Positions 10,634 to 22,392 of a stretch of DNA of 64,000 nt are shown here, piece by piece. A model generated the notes under the pieces. The model made no database searches. It was not told the DNA's origin and worked only from the letters and a program-made list of their open reading frames with translations. The stretch's first letter is position 1. Each line of letters begins with the position of its first letter. The DNA comes from Macrotrachela quadricornifera (lineage: Eukaryota; Rotifera; Eurotatoria; Philodinida; Philodinidae). Made by a program: the position numbers and the translations under genes. Location: positions 754,559-818,558 of the forward strand of contig JAJEKB010021277.1 of the NCBI GenBank assembly GCA_022393335.1. The letters run 5' to 3'.

Positions 10634-13341
10634 ATGAAAATCAGAGATTTATTTCAATGGATTCATGATAAAATCCATGATTATAATCTTTTTATACCAG
10701 AAGAGGATGAATATGATGATAATAATGATGAAACAATTGATCCAGCAACATCTGTCAAACATCAACAATATGCAACTCGATTATATGTTCCTCTTCTTAT
10801 CAGTAAGTTATAAAAGATTTATTTCTATCAATCAATTAACAGTTGAACTTTCTTTTTTTTAAATGGATAAAAATTTTTTGAATAAAGATAATGTATGAAT
10901 ATGAATAAATTGCTTTTTGGATTTTTTTTAACAATATCTTTTCCAATAATTTTCATATACATTATTTTATTTAGTAACTGTCTACATTCTTTTCTTTGTT
11001 ACTTTAACAAATCCTCAAACTCGAATAATAACCATATCAAATCTAACTCCATCACTATTTAATCAACTTCGTTTAGAACATTCAGAAACATTATCATGTC
11101 CATGTTCAACTATTACTATTCCATATAAAGCATTTGCTTATAAAACAATTTCATTTCATCCATTATGTTCAAGTATTTTTGTCAGTAAACAATGGATTGA
11201 ATCCCTATATCTCACAGATGCAAGTACATTCTTAGTTACAGATTTTCGAACAACTGCTAGTTCACAAGTAAGTTATATTATTATTACATTAATATCTATG
11301 AATATATTTTCATAATTCATAATTATTCGAAAGTATTTTATTTGCACAATTTATCTACATTATTAATACATAATTGAGTTTTGTTAATGATATTCAATAA
11401 GATCATTTGATTATTTTTATTAAGATTGATAATAATAAAAATACAATTAATCATTATTTATAAACTAAAAAAATAAATTCATTCGTGTCTTTGATCAAAT
11501 GTTAGAATATATTTTATTCATCTTCGAAAAACTTTAGTTATATATATAATTGATCAATTTTAAACGGACAGAACAGTTTGATTGTCTGTTTCAGTAGTTA
11601 TTTATTCATTTTTCGAAGAATGAATTCGTTGAAAAACTGTTCTATATGATGAATCATGTTCATCATAAACTTCTATCATGCATTGATAGATATTAAATGA
11701 ACATTGTTTTTCAAAAAACAAGATAAATCTTTTACTAATTGATAGTCAAAATTTTCATTGTACAAAGCTTTTTTAATATTTCTGATACTTATACATGAAT
11801 TACATATGAGATATTATTTATACAACAAAATCGATATCCTAGCTGGTATTAAAGCTACCATGGTGTTAAATTTATAGCGATTATCTGTTGAAAAAATAGA
11901 TACTACAAAGTACATCAAATGAGGAAATATCATTAATGAGATTATGTAAGAAAGATACATGTTTTAAATTAACTATTTATTTATATTCATTCGTTGTTAT
12001 AACCAGTGATACAATTCGTTTTTCAAATTTTTCTGGACTCTTACTTCGAGTTTTTGTCTGTTATGTGATAGTGCGTATATCATCATCTATCTTCCGTGGT
12101 TATACTCAAGTCTTGAAATAGAAAGAACCTCAAAGAATGCGAAACTTTCAGAATAAACTAATCTCATTGAGACCTTTTCTTTGCACAAAGTTTCAAGAAA
12201 ATTAATTTTTTCCAAAATACTCATCATTCATGAGAGTCTATATGATGTACATAATCCTCATCTAAAAACGATTTAACATCTGGGAATTATTCTTGACCTT
12301 GTTTTTTTGCCTATTGTGCTTCTATTGCTTTATTCGACCTTTAACTCAGCACAGGTACATATTGAAAAAAAAATATTTTGTTTATATTTAGTTTTCACTT
12401 ATCGCCGATCTTTGTTTTCTGTCTAAAAAAACAATTTCACAAATTCTCGATGATTTCAATAATAGTCAATTAATTACTGTTGAACTTCTTTCAGAAGAAG
12501 AAGTTGGATATAAAATAAATGATAATGCTGAATTAATTCAATCTAGTACATCAATTCAAGTTACTTTACCATTAAATTTTCTACAAATAATATTTCGATC
12601 AAATTTTTTTATTTCGGCACTTAATACAAATTTAGATATTTATATATGGATGGTAACAGAATCAGTATTTGATGTAACTACTAAATCTACATATTATTTT
12701 AACAAAAGTTCTTCGAATAGTTATGCAAAATTTGGTTCACCTTGTCAATTAAAAAATTCAATAGTTCCATCTGCTTTTTATTCATTATCATATTCAGAAA
12801 GAGTAGAAAATCATCTATTTTGGCCAGAGGAACCTCCTTATTTTGAACCGAATGCTTCTGCATTCGTTGATGGTTTTTTTGCAGGTTGTACTCCATTTGA
12901 TGCCGTTCTTGTAAGCACACTTGATTGTCTATACAATATCAATTGTCTTCAACTCTTTAATGATTATTTTCCAAATCTTAATCAAGTATATATCATATTA
13001 TATTATTTATCATATAAAAAAACTTTTTATTTAGACAAACTTCAATTGGTCAAAAACTCTTTCGCCTTCAAAATTTAAAAATTTTTCATTAAAAGATAAT
13101 TTAGCTAATCTATTTGTTGAAGAATCAATAACAATGATAAATTATTCGAAATATTTTACTGAATGTGCTCCGTCTTACTGTACATATACTCAAACGGATC
13201 AGACTAACTTTTCCTATACAATTACACTTTTAGTTGGTATATATGGTGGTCTTATTATCATACTTCGTTTAATTGCAAAATTCTTGATCAATATTGCATC
13301 AAAATTGAGACGTTATTCAATAAATAATCATTCAAATATTG
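10634..13341 (+). CDS. modular membrane protein, N-terminus and module 1 (exons 1-4)
   Basis: This is the first part of a proposed 12-exon, about 1771-codon gene running to 21016. Exons are 10634-10802, 10975-11267, 12392-12985 and 13035-13341, each with GT-AG ends and matching phases (1, 0, 0, 1). The layout is a cytoplasmic start with an acidic stretch, TM1 (ITVYILFFVTLT), then a Cys-rich ectodomain: CPCS, FHPLCSS followed by KQWIES, a GC block, STLDCLYNINC and ECAPSYCTYT. TM2 follows a YGG motif (GIYGGLIIILRLIAKFL). The same series of landmarks recurs in modules 2 and 3. Module 1 has lost two Cys of the CxC..C group, which reads SPCQLKN here. I recall rotifer orphan proteins of this style, but I know of no assigned function. 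The TM-ectodomain-TM topology resembles DEG/ENaC or P2X subunits. That is only a topological likeness. Confidence 0.7.
11268..12391 (+). other. intron 2 of the modular membrane protein gene
   Basis: The 1.1-kb intron starts GTAAGT and ends TTATATTTAG. The 61-codon frame inside has no recognisable content. No embedded gene or transposon seen. Confidence 0.55.
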
Positions 13342-13403
13342 GTATATTTTTATTAAAACATAAATTTTTTTATTATTATTAAATTCATATTTTTTGTTTC
13401 TAG

Positions 13404-16400
13404 TTAATCATCTCACATGTACTGACAAGATTATTCAATGGATAAAACAGTTGAATATGTTTAAATTAGCAAATGAAAGAGAACCAATTCATATTAAACA
13501 ACAACGCATCACCACTCGTGTTTATTTGATTTTTCTCTCAAGTAAGTTTTTCTTATTAAAGGACTTGTTAAAATGTGTTTCGAATAAAATATTCTTTCTT
13601 TAATACAGTAGTAAATTGTAGATTACTTGTTATTTGACAACGTAATGGTACCTTCTCTTCCATATTGTAATGAGAAGATTTAGTAATTTAATAATGAAAT
13701 CAAAATGAACTCGAAAACTAAAAATTTTGCAGATAAAATAAAACTGTAACTGAGTTTAAGTACTCCTGAAAAATTCGAAATTTCGAAATTTAAATAGTTA
13801 AGTACTAATCATTTCTTTAGCTTTTAGCTTTTATTTTTCCGAAAATCAAACTTTTTCTAAAGGATGTTTAAATATGATTTTCATCTCTGTATTTTATCGA
13901 AGTTGTTCTAGTTGCGATGTTTGTGGAATAAACAAAGGAAATATCAAGCCGTTAGATGGAGAAGAGAAGGTCTTGTCGATAATCTTTCATTAATAACCGC
14001 CTTTTCTAATCCAAACTTTACCAAAATTTCCCAATCAAATCGAGCAGAAAACTAGACGAGTAGCGCGAAATATTATTCTTCATTTTTTACAAATTATAAA
14101 TGCATTGTGTACTGCTATATCCAATAGATAGAAAAAATTACCTACTATCGTTTTACTGAATTTTTCGTACATTTTGAAAAGAACATTTGCATGTCAACGC
14201 GAACAATTGCGTCCATACTTTTAGTGTAGTTGAAAATGCAGACAGATTTTCGAATCTCTTTTCCAGTTTTTTCTATATATTTTACCTGAATTTACATGTG
14301 CTGTCGAATGAATGGTTGAAAACATATGAACTTTTCGATTGTCCTACCATTTCAGCGCAAAAAAATATTTGTATGAGAATACAGTACATGAAACATTCAT
14401 TGATGCAGAGACTTTGTATTGTATTGACATAATTTGAAAAATTTTTCTTTAAGCTGTCTATAATTGACTTTCAATTCTTTGTAAAATATTGATTGAAAAT
14501 GGGTGTAGATAAGAAAGAATTGAAAATAATCAAGCAAATTTTTTTTTCAACAAATGGAATCATATTTTGTACATCTGGTGTAAATATTCCAGACTGACAA
14601 TGACGTTGAGTCAGAAGTTCTTCATATACTACTAACTAGAATTTTACAGAAAGATAGAAACTCATTAGACGGTGTTAAAGAAATAACTATATTAATATAA
14701 TTTAAGGTTCAATTCTTATTCTTGTTATACTGAGTTGTATACGAGTTGAAAATAGTACGATGATAGTACCAAATCCTTCATTATCAACATACAAATATCT
14801 ACAAGATTTGCATTCAAACGAACTGAAATGTTCTTGTTTGAACGTGGTGATAGATTATCATACATTGATGTCATTATCACCAATATTTCATCAAGTATGT
14901 TCAAGTGATTTGGTTAGTGAACATTGGCTTTTATTATTATCATATTTCGATACTAATCTTTGGAATGGTCCATTATCAACATGGACTGGTCTAGGAACGA
15001 AACATTTTCGATTATTGTCTACACTTTGTCAACTGGCTAATACAAGTATTGATGATGCTATTCGTCGATTTAACATGCAATCTTTTATAACTTTGAATGT
15101 ACTCATTGAATCTGATTTTAATGATCAAATGAATACAATTCTTAATCAATTCATAGAATCATTAATCATTCAATTTAATCGTCTTATTGACACGGTTTAT
15201 TTATATACTCAAGTAGATCAACCTTATACAACTTTTGACAATGCAAATTTATTTCTTATTAATACGAGAAATGAAATCGATGGTCAACAATCGTTACAGG
15301 TATTTCTTTGATTTAAAAATAAAAATGTTTTTATTTCATTTTATTATCGATAGTAAGATAGGTTCATTGACTTAATCTATAACAAAAAAAAAAATTTTTT
15401 TGAATATACCTAAACATGAGAAAAGAAAAATCTTTTTTCCCTTCTTCTTTTCTTAGTAATGTTATTTCCAACTGTTTTTTTTTAAAAAGAAGTTCATGTA
15501 CAGAAAGTATCATTAATTCATATAGATAATACACTAAAATAAAATTATGGCACATAGTTTGTTTTACTTTTTGATTAAACTGCTTCAAAACAGTCTACCT
15601 TTGGCTATCTAGCGATCTTCCGAGATATTCTAGAATAATGAATAGTTGAATAATATTCTAAAAGAAAGACAGACGAAAATGTATAAGTAAAGTACGTTCA
15701 TTTTTTTATTGTGTGAGAAAATTTTGCAGAAATTAGATAATCAGCGTTTTTGTTAATGCCGATTTTCGGGGGAAAATAACAATTTTAATTAACATTTGCT
15801 AGTTGATATTTGTGTTTTAGAAGGAAATTTCGTCAAAATTGATTTTATCAAAAAAAGTCGAGTAGTTTGTTCCATTTAATTATAAAACTTCTACTTTTTC
15901 AAGATCTCTATTTATCTGTGTTTCGGAACGAAGTATCCTAGTATGAAACTGACAATGCCATAGGAAATTCCGGATCTTCACCAATGAGATTTTTGCTACT
16001 GATGGAAATCGTATTGACAAAGATCTAGTAATCTTATTTGCGCTATCGTATTAAATTATACCTTCTTATTGCATTTCCTTCCCCGCTAGCTACATCACTA
16101 ACGATATATAATCTTTATTTTGTTTTAGTTAAAATTCAATTTAAGCGGAATGATAAATATGAATAGTGATTCAATTGCTTGTATTTGTGCTATTGATCCT
16201 GATTGTCAGAGTCCATCTGCTCTTATTGACTACTATGAACCAATGAATGACAATTTTATTCTATTTCCCGTGCCGGGTATGATGACAGGTTGTTTTACTA
16301 TTAATTCTCTTTTACTTTCAACACTTGAATGTTATTATTCGGATTCTTGTTTATCAATTCAATATAAATATATAAATAAAACAATATCTACTTTTGATAC

Positions 16401-16726
16401 AGGTGTAGAATTCTTTTATATTAAAACTCTTATTTATAATTCATCAATGAGTCGTTTTCCTCCAAATACTTCATTATCAACAATAGTTAAACAATTAATG
16501 GTTGAACAATGGAATCCATCATATTCATTCGATAGATACTATAATGCTTGTGCACCAATTTATTGTACTTATTCTTACACAATACATTCTTATAGTTTTA
16601 TTAGAATAATTATTAATTTGGTTTCGACATTTGGTGGTCTTATTCTTGCATTACGTATAATCACACCTCGAATCGTTGATATTGTCTTTTTCTTAGTTAA
16701 ACCAAAGGTTAAAACACAACAAAAAG
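13404..16726 (+). CDS. modular membrane protein, module 2 (exons 5-7)
   Basis: Exons are 13404-13541, 14707-15299 and 16129-16726, with phases consistent at every junction (1 in, 1, 0, 1 out). Exon 5 supplies the cytoplasmic linker between modules (basic, ending TTRVYLIFLSS). Exon 6 completes TM3 (SILILVILSCIRV). The ectodomain repeats the family landmarks: LKCSCLN, FHQVCSSDLVSEHW, ACICAIDPDC, TGCFTINSLLLSTLECYY, NACAPIYCTYS. TM4 follows an FGG motif (STFGGLILALRIITP). N-glycosylation sequons are frequent. The intron just before TM3 is at the same place and in the same phase as the one before TM1, which supports origin by module duplication. The exon 5 linker joins modules 1 and 2 without any stop, which argues against separate neighbouring genes. 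Confidence 0.7.
13542..14706 (+). other. intron 5 of the modular membrane protein gene
   Basis: The 1.17-kb intron starts GTAAGT and ends TTTAAG. The 81-codon frame inside has no recognisable domain. Nothing else seen. Confidence 0.5.
15300..16128 (+). other. intron 6 of the modular membrane protein gene
   Basis: The 0.83-kb intron starts GTATTT and ends TTTTGTTTTAG. No embedded feature seen. Confidence 0.5.
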
Positions 16727-16800
16727 GTAATTATTAATCAGATGTCATTTAATATCAAATAAAAATGATAGTATAAATTATCTTTTTTTTATCTTCATAG

Positions 16801-18396
16801 ATGATCAAAAATTGTTCGATAGAATGAAAAAAATGTTTATTAACTTAATTATTCTATTGTATACAACATTAATCAATTTAAATATATTTCCTATTCATAC
16901 ATTTGGAAGTAATATCAGTCGATCAAAAGCTAAATATCTTGGTCAATTATCTACTCGAGTTTTTATTATTTTTCTTTTAATTGGTTTCAGTATTCTTGGT
17001 CTCTATACTATAATTCAACCAGAGATGTTAACAAATACATTTAATAAACCTTCCCTCAATACTTATTATTATCTTATAAATAATTATAACAATACACTTC
17101 AATGTCCTTGTTCATCAATATCATCAACATATGATCGATTTATAAAAATTAATCCTGTGTTTCATCAGGTAAAAAAAAAGAATGATATTAGAATACATGA
17201 ACTTTTGAGTATTTTTCCTATAACTTTCTCAAATTTTATTTGATTTTTTGACCACCAGAAATCGATACATATAACATTTTTTTATAGTTTTTCTTCGTTT
17301 TGAATGAATAGATTTGTAGAAACTTGAAATGGAGATTTTTTTAACTAAAAAAAAAAGTTAGCTGAATCTGATGAAAATTGAATAAGATATGATCAAAATA
17401 TTAAAAGGTTAATTTATTCTGGTAATATTTAATTAATAAATAGATATGTTCAAGTTCATTTGTTTCAAAACAATGGCGAATAAATGTAACATCAGGTCTT
17501 GTTCCTAATCTGTCTATTTATAATATTCGAGATTATCGTCGTTTTATTTCTTCACATTTACAATTTTTATCTGGTTTATGTAATATATCTATTCAAACAA
17601 CAAATGATTTAATAATTCAATTTCTCTCATCATCTTTTATTACTAATCATCTTCTATCACCATCAGTTTTTAATATACAAATTGATTCACTTATTAAACA
17701 GAGTAAATCAAATGCTCCTATAATATTTACTCGACTTCTATATATACTTCAATCAATAAATCATGGAAATAAAATTATATCATCTTATGGAACTAATTTT
17801 GAATATATTGTTTATCCTTATACATCAAGTGATTTCTCTGTATTTACTCGTCCAATAATTTATGATAATGAATGTTCATGTGCATTGAATTCTAATTGTA
17901 CTACTCAAGCTGTTTTTATGAAAATAAATTCAACAGAAATAATTCCAATAAAAGGTTTAAAAATGGGATGTAGACCAACTGAATCATTTCTTCAATCAAC
18001 TTTAGAATGTTTCTATGATCAATCATGTATTTATCTTATTCAACAACAAATAAATAATATTAGTATAGCAAATATTCCATTATCTCTTTTTAATAATATG
18101 ACTCGTTTCTTAATGAATACAACTATAATTGATCTTGTAAATGAACTTTTTATTGAAAATTGGTCAACAATGATTAATTATTCATCATATTTTTATCAAT
18201 GTTCTCCAAGTTCATGTTCATATAAATATATTCCACGATTTAATTATCTTTATACAATAGCAACTTTACTCGGTCTTTATGGTGGTCTTACATTTGTTTT
18301 CAGATGGATATCTCCAAATATTGTTTATTTTATAGATAAAATATATTATTATCGAAAGAAGAAATCAAATATTGTTATACCTATATCATCTATTCA
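16801..18396 (+). CDS. modular membrane protein, module 3 (exons 8-9)
   Basis: Exons are 16801-17168 and 17444 to about 18396. A cytoplasmic linker (FDRMKKMF..., ending LSTRVFIIF) leads into TM5 (FLLIGFSILGLYTII). The ectodomain is the best preserved of the three: LQCPCSSIS, FHQ|ICSSSFVSKQW across the intron, ECSCALNSNC, MGCRPTESFLQSTLECFY, QCSPSSCSYKY. TM6 follows LYGG (GLYGGLTFVFRWISPNIVYF). The basic tail (YYYRKKK) marks the cytoplasmic side. The 3' donor is the only uncertain junction. A GT after 18396 gives the phase needed to enter the next exon, while the open frame itself runs to 18529. If that donor is wrong, the protein could end here as a three-module product. Confidence 0.7.
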
Positions 18397-18529
18397 GTTA
18401 TCAATCATTCATAATGATAATACAAAATTTCATTTTAATAATCAAAACTTGATTTCTACTGTTTCAACACAATCGTATATTCTTTTATATTTGTTATTAA
18501 ATATATTCTATAATTATTTTTTTTCATAG

Positions 18530-21016
18530 GAGAAATATTTTTTCAAGATTATTATGGTGTCTTATATTTAGTATTATTATATTTATTTTTATGATTATAT
18601 CTATTAGTATAACATCAGTTTATCTTAATCAACAACATAAAAATTCTAGTTTACCATTAAGTATGTTTTCATTTCTTTATGATTAATTTATTTATACAAT
18701 GAATGAAACTTTTTTTAAGAAAAATCGTTTCATTTTCAATATTTCTACAGATCGACTTATGAAAAAATAAATCGAAATCTTCATATTGTTATCTACGTAG
18801 AAATAATTTATTATAATCTATTCCAAAACTGTATATAATTATATAGATTAATTAAAACATAGGAACCTTCAGATATTGAAGTATCTTAGAGTTAATTAAG
18901 ATTCATATAGAGAATTCGGTTAGGTACTCTGCTGGAAAGTATCTAGGGAACGATAATGATGAGATACTACAATTCCACAGTATTTTTAGATATACTCTTG
19001 CTAATATTGCAATATGTTGACGATCGAACTTGATCTTTGGCTTTTTTCAGTTTTGTCTCTTTCAAAGAGATTGACATTTTTTCAGTTTTTTTTCCAACTC
19101 TGAAAAATCAAGTTAAATTTCGAGATTTGATTGGACTTGAGTTAACCAAATCTCTATGATATCACTTCAAGATAGTCCTCTCTCAATTTACGATGAAAAT
19201 CGACATATTCTCGACTAATAAATAATCAAGGAATTATCTAGACAAAAAAAACTTAGTTTATTATGTTTTATTGAATTGTTTATATGAATCGGTGTGTTCA
19301 AAACAAAACAGACGTTAGACATAATGCGACAAAATTAGGATATTCTATTGAGAGATAAATTTCAGATGTAGATGCTCATACACGTACTTGTTCATTTAAC
19401 ATACTCCTATGAATACCCAATGCTGTACCTATATCAATATAATTACTGAGAATATTAACAATTATATTGATGAAGATCATGTCTAGTGGTTAAGTTCAAG
19501 AATGAAAGAAAACGATTGGATCACTTCGAATCCTTTAAATGATTAACAATGAGTTATTTTTCTTATTATATTTTATGAATTGGAAATATTCAATATGATA
19601 TATACTGTTTTATTTAGTTACTTCAACAATGATAACAATAGATTCAACAGTTGATAAAACAATTACGACGACAACAGGTTCGATTTCATCAGGTTCGTAA
19701 TTCTCAATTTAATTTAATACTCTTTACAATATAATATAATTAGAATTTAATATTGAAAATAATTTTGATTTATAATAGAATCTCCTTCTTCCTACAGAAT
19801 TAATTGACATTAGAATATCAGCATAATAGATATTTTTCACATATTAATCGCACGAAAATATTGTGCTAACAACTTCTAGGTTTAATATTTAAATTAACTT
19901 ACTATATTCTTTTTGTTAGAATTAACTTGTCAATTAACATTTGAATCAATAGTTTCATATAGTACTGGTTATGATTCTGGACCGTCATCAATTGTTGTTG
20001 CTGATTTTAATAATGATAGTTATTTAGATATAGCTGTTACTAATTATGGTATGGGAAATATAGGCATCCTATTAGGAAATAATGATGGAACTTTTGAAGA
20101 GCAAATAACTTATTCAACGGGATCTGATAGCCAACCAGGATCTCTTATTTTGGGTGACTTTAACAGAGATGATAAAATAGATCTTGCTGTCGCTAATTGT
20201 GGTACGGATAATGTTGGTCTTCTATTAGGAAATAATGATGGAACTTTTCATGCACAAAGGACTTTTTTACTTCAATCTGGTAGCTGTCCAAATTCCATTG
20301 GTGTTGGGGATTTTAACAGAGATAATCAATTGGATATTGCTTTAGTTACCTATAATAATTACAAAATAATTTTGTTGATTAGTAATAGTACACTCAATTT
20401 TGAAAGACGAACGACATATCACAATGATGCTTGTAGAATTCCATTGTCCATTGATGTTGGTGATTTTAACAGAGACGGCCAATTAGATGTTGCTGTTACC
20501 AGTATGCAAGGATCTGTGTGTGTTTTACTTGGTAGTGGTGATGGGCATTTTAGTGTACTTATGACATTTTCACTTGAACATTTTAGTGAACCAAATGCAA
20601 TTGCTGTTAATGATTTCAATAATGACTATATATTAGATCTAGCTATTGTCAATTCTGAAAGGAACAATGTTGGAATAATGATTGGTAATGGTGATGGAAC
20701 ATTTCAATCACAAATCATATATTCGACTGGCTATTATAGTCGTCCAACTTCTGTTGCTGTCGGTGACTTAAATAATGATGGTAAATTAGATCTTGCTCTT
20801 ACTAATAATTATGCACATAGTATATCCGTATTCATTGGTTTTGACAATGGAACTTTTTTACCAGCAATCGTGTATGAAGCCGAAGCTCGTAGTATTCCTA
20901 CTTCGATTTCTTTAGGTGATTTCAATAACGACGGAAAATTAGATATTGTTATTACCGACAATACATTAAATAATGTTGGCATTTTATTAAACACATGTCA
21001 CTGTTGTATCTCGTAA
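18530..21016 (+). CDS. modular membrane protein, TM7, Thr stalk and seven FG-GAP/VCBS repeats (exons 10-12)
   Basis: Exons are 18530-18660, 19618-19692 and 19920-21016; the last two junctions are both phase 1. Exon 10 is one TM helix (WCLIFSIIIFIFMIISISIT) after a basic RNIFSR. Exon 11 is a short Thr/Ser-rich stalk. Exon 12 carries seven repeats of about 48 residues, each with a Ca-binding-like D-x-N-x-D-x-x-x-D core: DFNNDSYLD, DFNRDDKID, DFNRDNQLD, DFNRDGQLD, DFNNDYILD, DLNNDGKLD, DFNNDGKLD. Most also have GNNDGTF-type turns. Seven repeats would close a seven-bladed beta-propeller as in integrin alpha chains. The end is CHCCIS. By topology the propeller faces outside. Such propellers usually bind protein or glycan ligands. 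If exon 10 does not splice from module 3, this part could be an independent type II membrane protein. Confidence 0.75.
18661..19617 (+). other. intron 10 of the modular membrane protein gene
   Basis: The 0.96-kb intron starts GTATGT and ends TTTATTTAG. No coding content or repeat recognised. Confidence 0.5.
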
Positions 21017-21791
21017 TTATTGACAAAAAACTATCTGACGTATCATTAACATTTCTCACTCTTTTACTCAAAATATACTAACTTATATTAAATATTATTA
21101 ATTGTCCTATGCTTCTAACAATAAATCTGATGAATTCCCTCAGCTGAAGGAAAATTATATGAAATAAGTTTACAAGGGCAGTATTTGTTGATCAATTGTT
21201 CTTGAAATCGAGCTTAGAGATCTGCAAAGTGATCTCAAAACCGGAATCGGGACTAGAGAAAAGTGATCTTGCAGATTCCTATTTCTGGTGTTGATGACTC
21301 CGGTTTATTTGTTCTTTATACTAGAAGGAATCATTTGATGTGACTCAATCATTGCCTTTACAATTGTAGTATCTCAATAAATCAGTAGCAGCAGTACAAT
21401 TTAAGGCATAAATAGAATTGCAGCAGATTAACGTTATCGATTGTTGTTTCAGCTGGAAAATACATCGAATCTACTTGAAAAACAAGATGTACAAATGTTT
21501 TATGATACTTTCAAGAATTTTTAAGTAAATTCTTCTAACAAAAACAACTTTTTCTGTGTTTTTAATATCTGTGAATGGAAGGAGGGACACATAGTTTTGC
21601 TGTAGCTTGACCATTTGTTGCAAGAATTAATGTAAACTCATTTAGCAAACGGCTGAACGAGTTGATATCTGTTACATACAATGTCAAAATTTCTGATCGA
21701 CTAAGTTCGATATCAATGAAGCGGATACCACTTAATGATATCATTAACTGGTAGCTTATTCAATTTAACGCCCTCCAAAATGGAGAAGGCT
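21017..21791. other. intergenic, nothing recognised
   Basis: This is the 3' flank of the VCBS exon followed by plain non-coding sequence up to the SINE. No gene seen. Confidence 0.4.
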
Positions 21792-22040
21792 GCCGAAAAT
21801 GGCGTAGTCGTTCGTATGCATCTGAATGTCACATACCAGAAAGTTCGATTTCTTCCTCCGACACGGTATACGATATCGGAAGAACGGATGATCTGGCAAC
21901 AATAGAAACATCGATTCGTTATCACCGCCTCCACGAACTACTATGCTATGCTTTCTATTCTGTTCTGTATTTGTTATCGTCATTCTGTCTTTCGATCTTT
22001 TCGTAAACGTGCAAAAAAAATATTGTAAAATTAAAAAAAG
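21792..22040 (+). mobile_element. tRNA-derived SINE, diverged copy
   Basis: It begins GCCGAAAATGGCGTAGT and has a B-box-like AGTTCGATTTCTTCC some 55 bases later, both matching the tRNA-like head at 51511. The body and tail also match: TTCTGTTCT, TGTTATCGTCATTCTGTCTT against TGTTATCATCATTCTGTCTT, and TTTCGTAAACGTGC against TTTCGTAAGCGTCC, then an A-rich end. This copy has lost base pairing in the tRNA part. It is probably an inactive insertion. Confidence 0.7.
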
Positions 22041-22392
22041 AATGAGAATGCTATTGTAAATTTTAATTGGTTTGCTATCGCTGCCAATGGGTCTTTGTCA
22101 TGTGTTGAACCATTGTTTGATGCGGATGATGGTCTTATCACATTATCATTGCTGTTGGTATGTTCCTTTCCATCACTCTCAACTCCTTTTTTTGGAAAGC
22201 ATTTCAACAGTAATACCAATATTTATGTAGTTCAAGATAATTATTACTAAAGTGTTGACCGAAACTTTAATGAAGAAGTAGAAGCTGTAGTATGATATGA
22301 ACGATAAAAGTTTAAAAGAAAGTTCAATGAGAAAAGAAGCAGAACGTGTGATTTATCACTAGCTAGGAAAAGCGCGGAATGATATACTGCCG

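Noticed and set aside
13542..14706. ORF at 14187-14432 inside intron 5 of the modular gene
   Set aside because: No domain, no Cys pattern of the family, and it lies between exons joined cleanly in phase.
10634..18396. Calling the ectodomain modules DEG/ENaC channels
   Set aside because: Topology and CxPxxC before the last TM are suggestive, but the hallmark motifs of the DEG/ENaC pore helix and post-TM1 region are not visible, so only the likeness is recorded.
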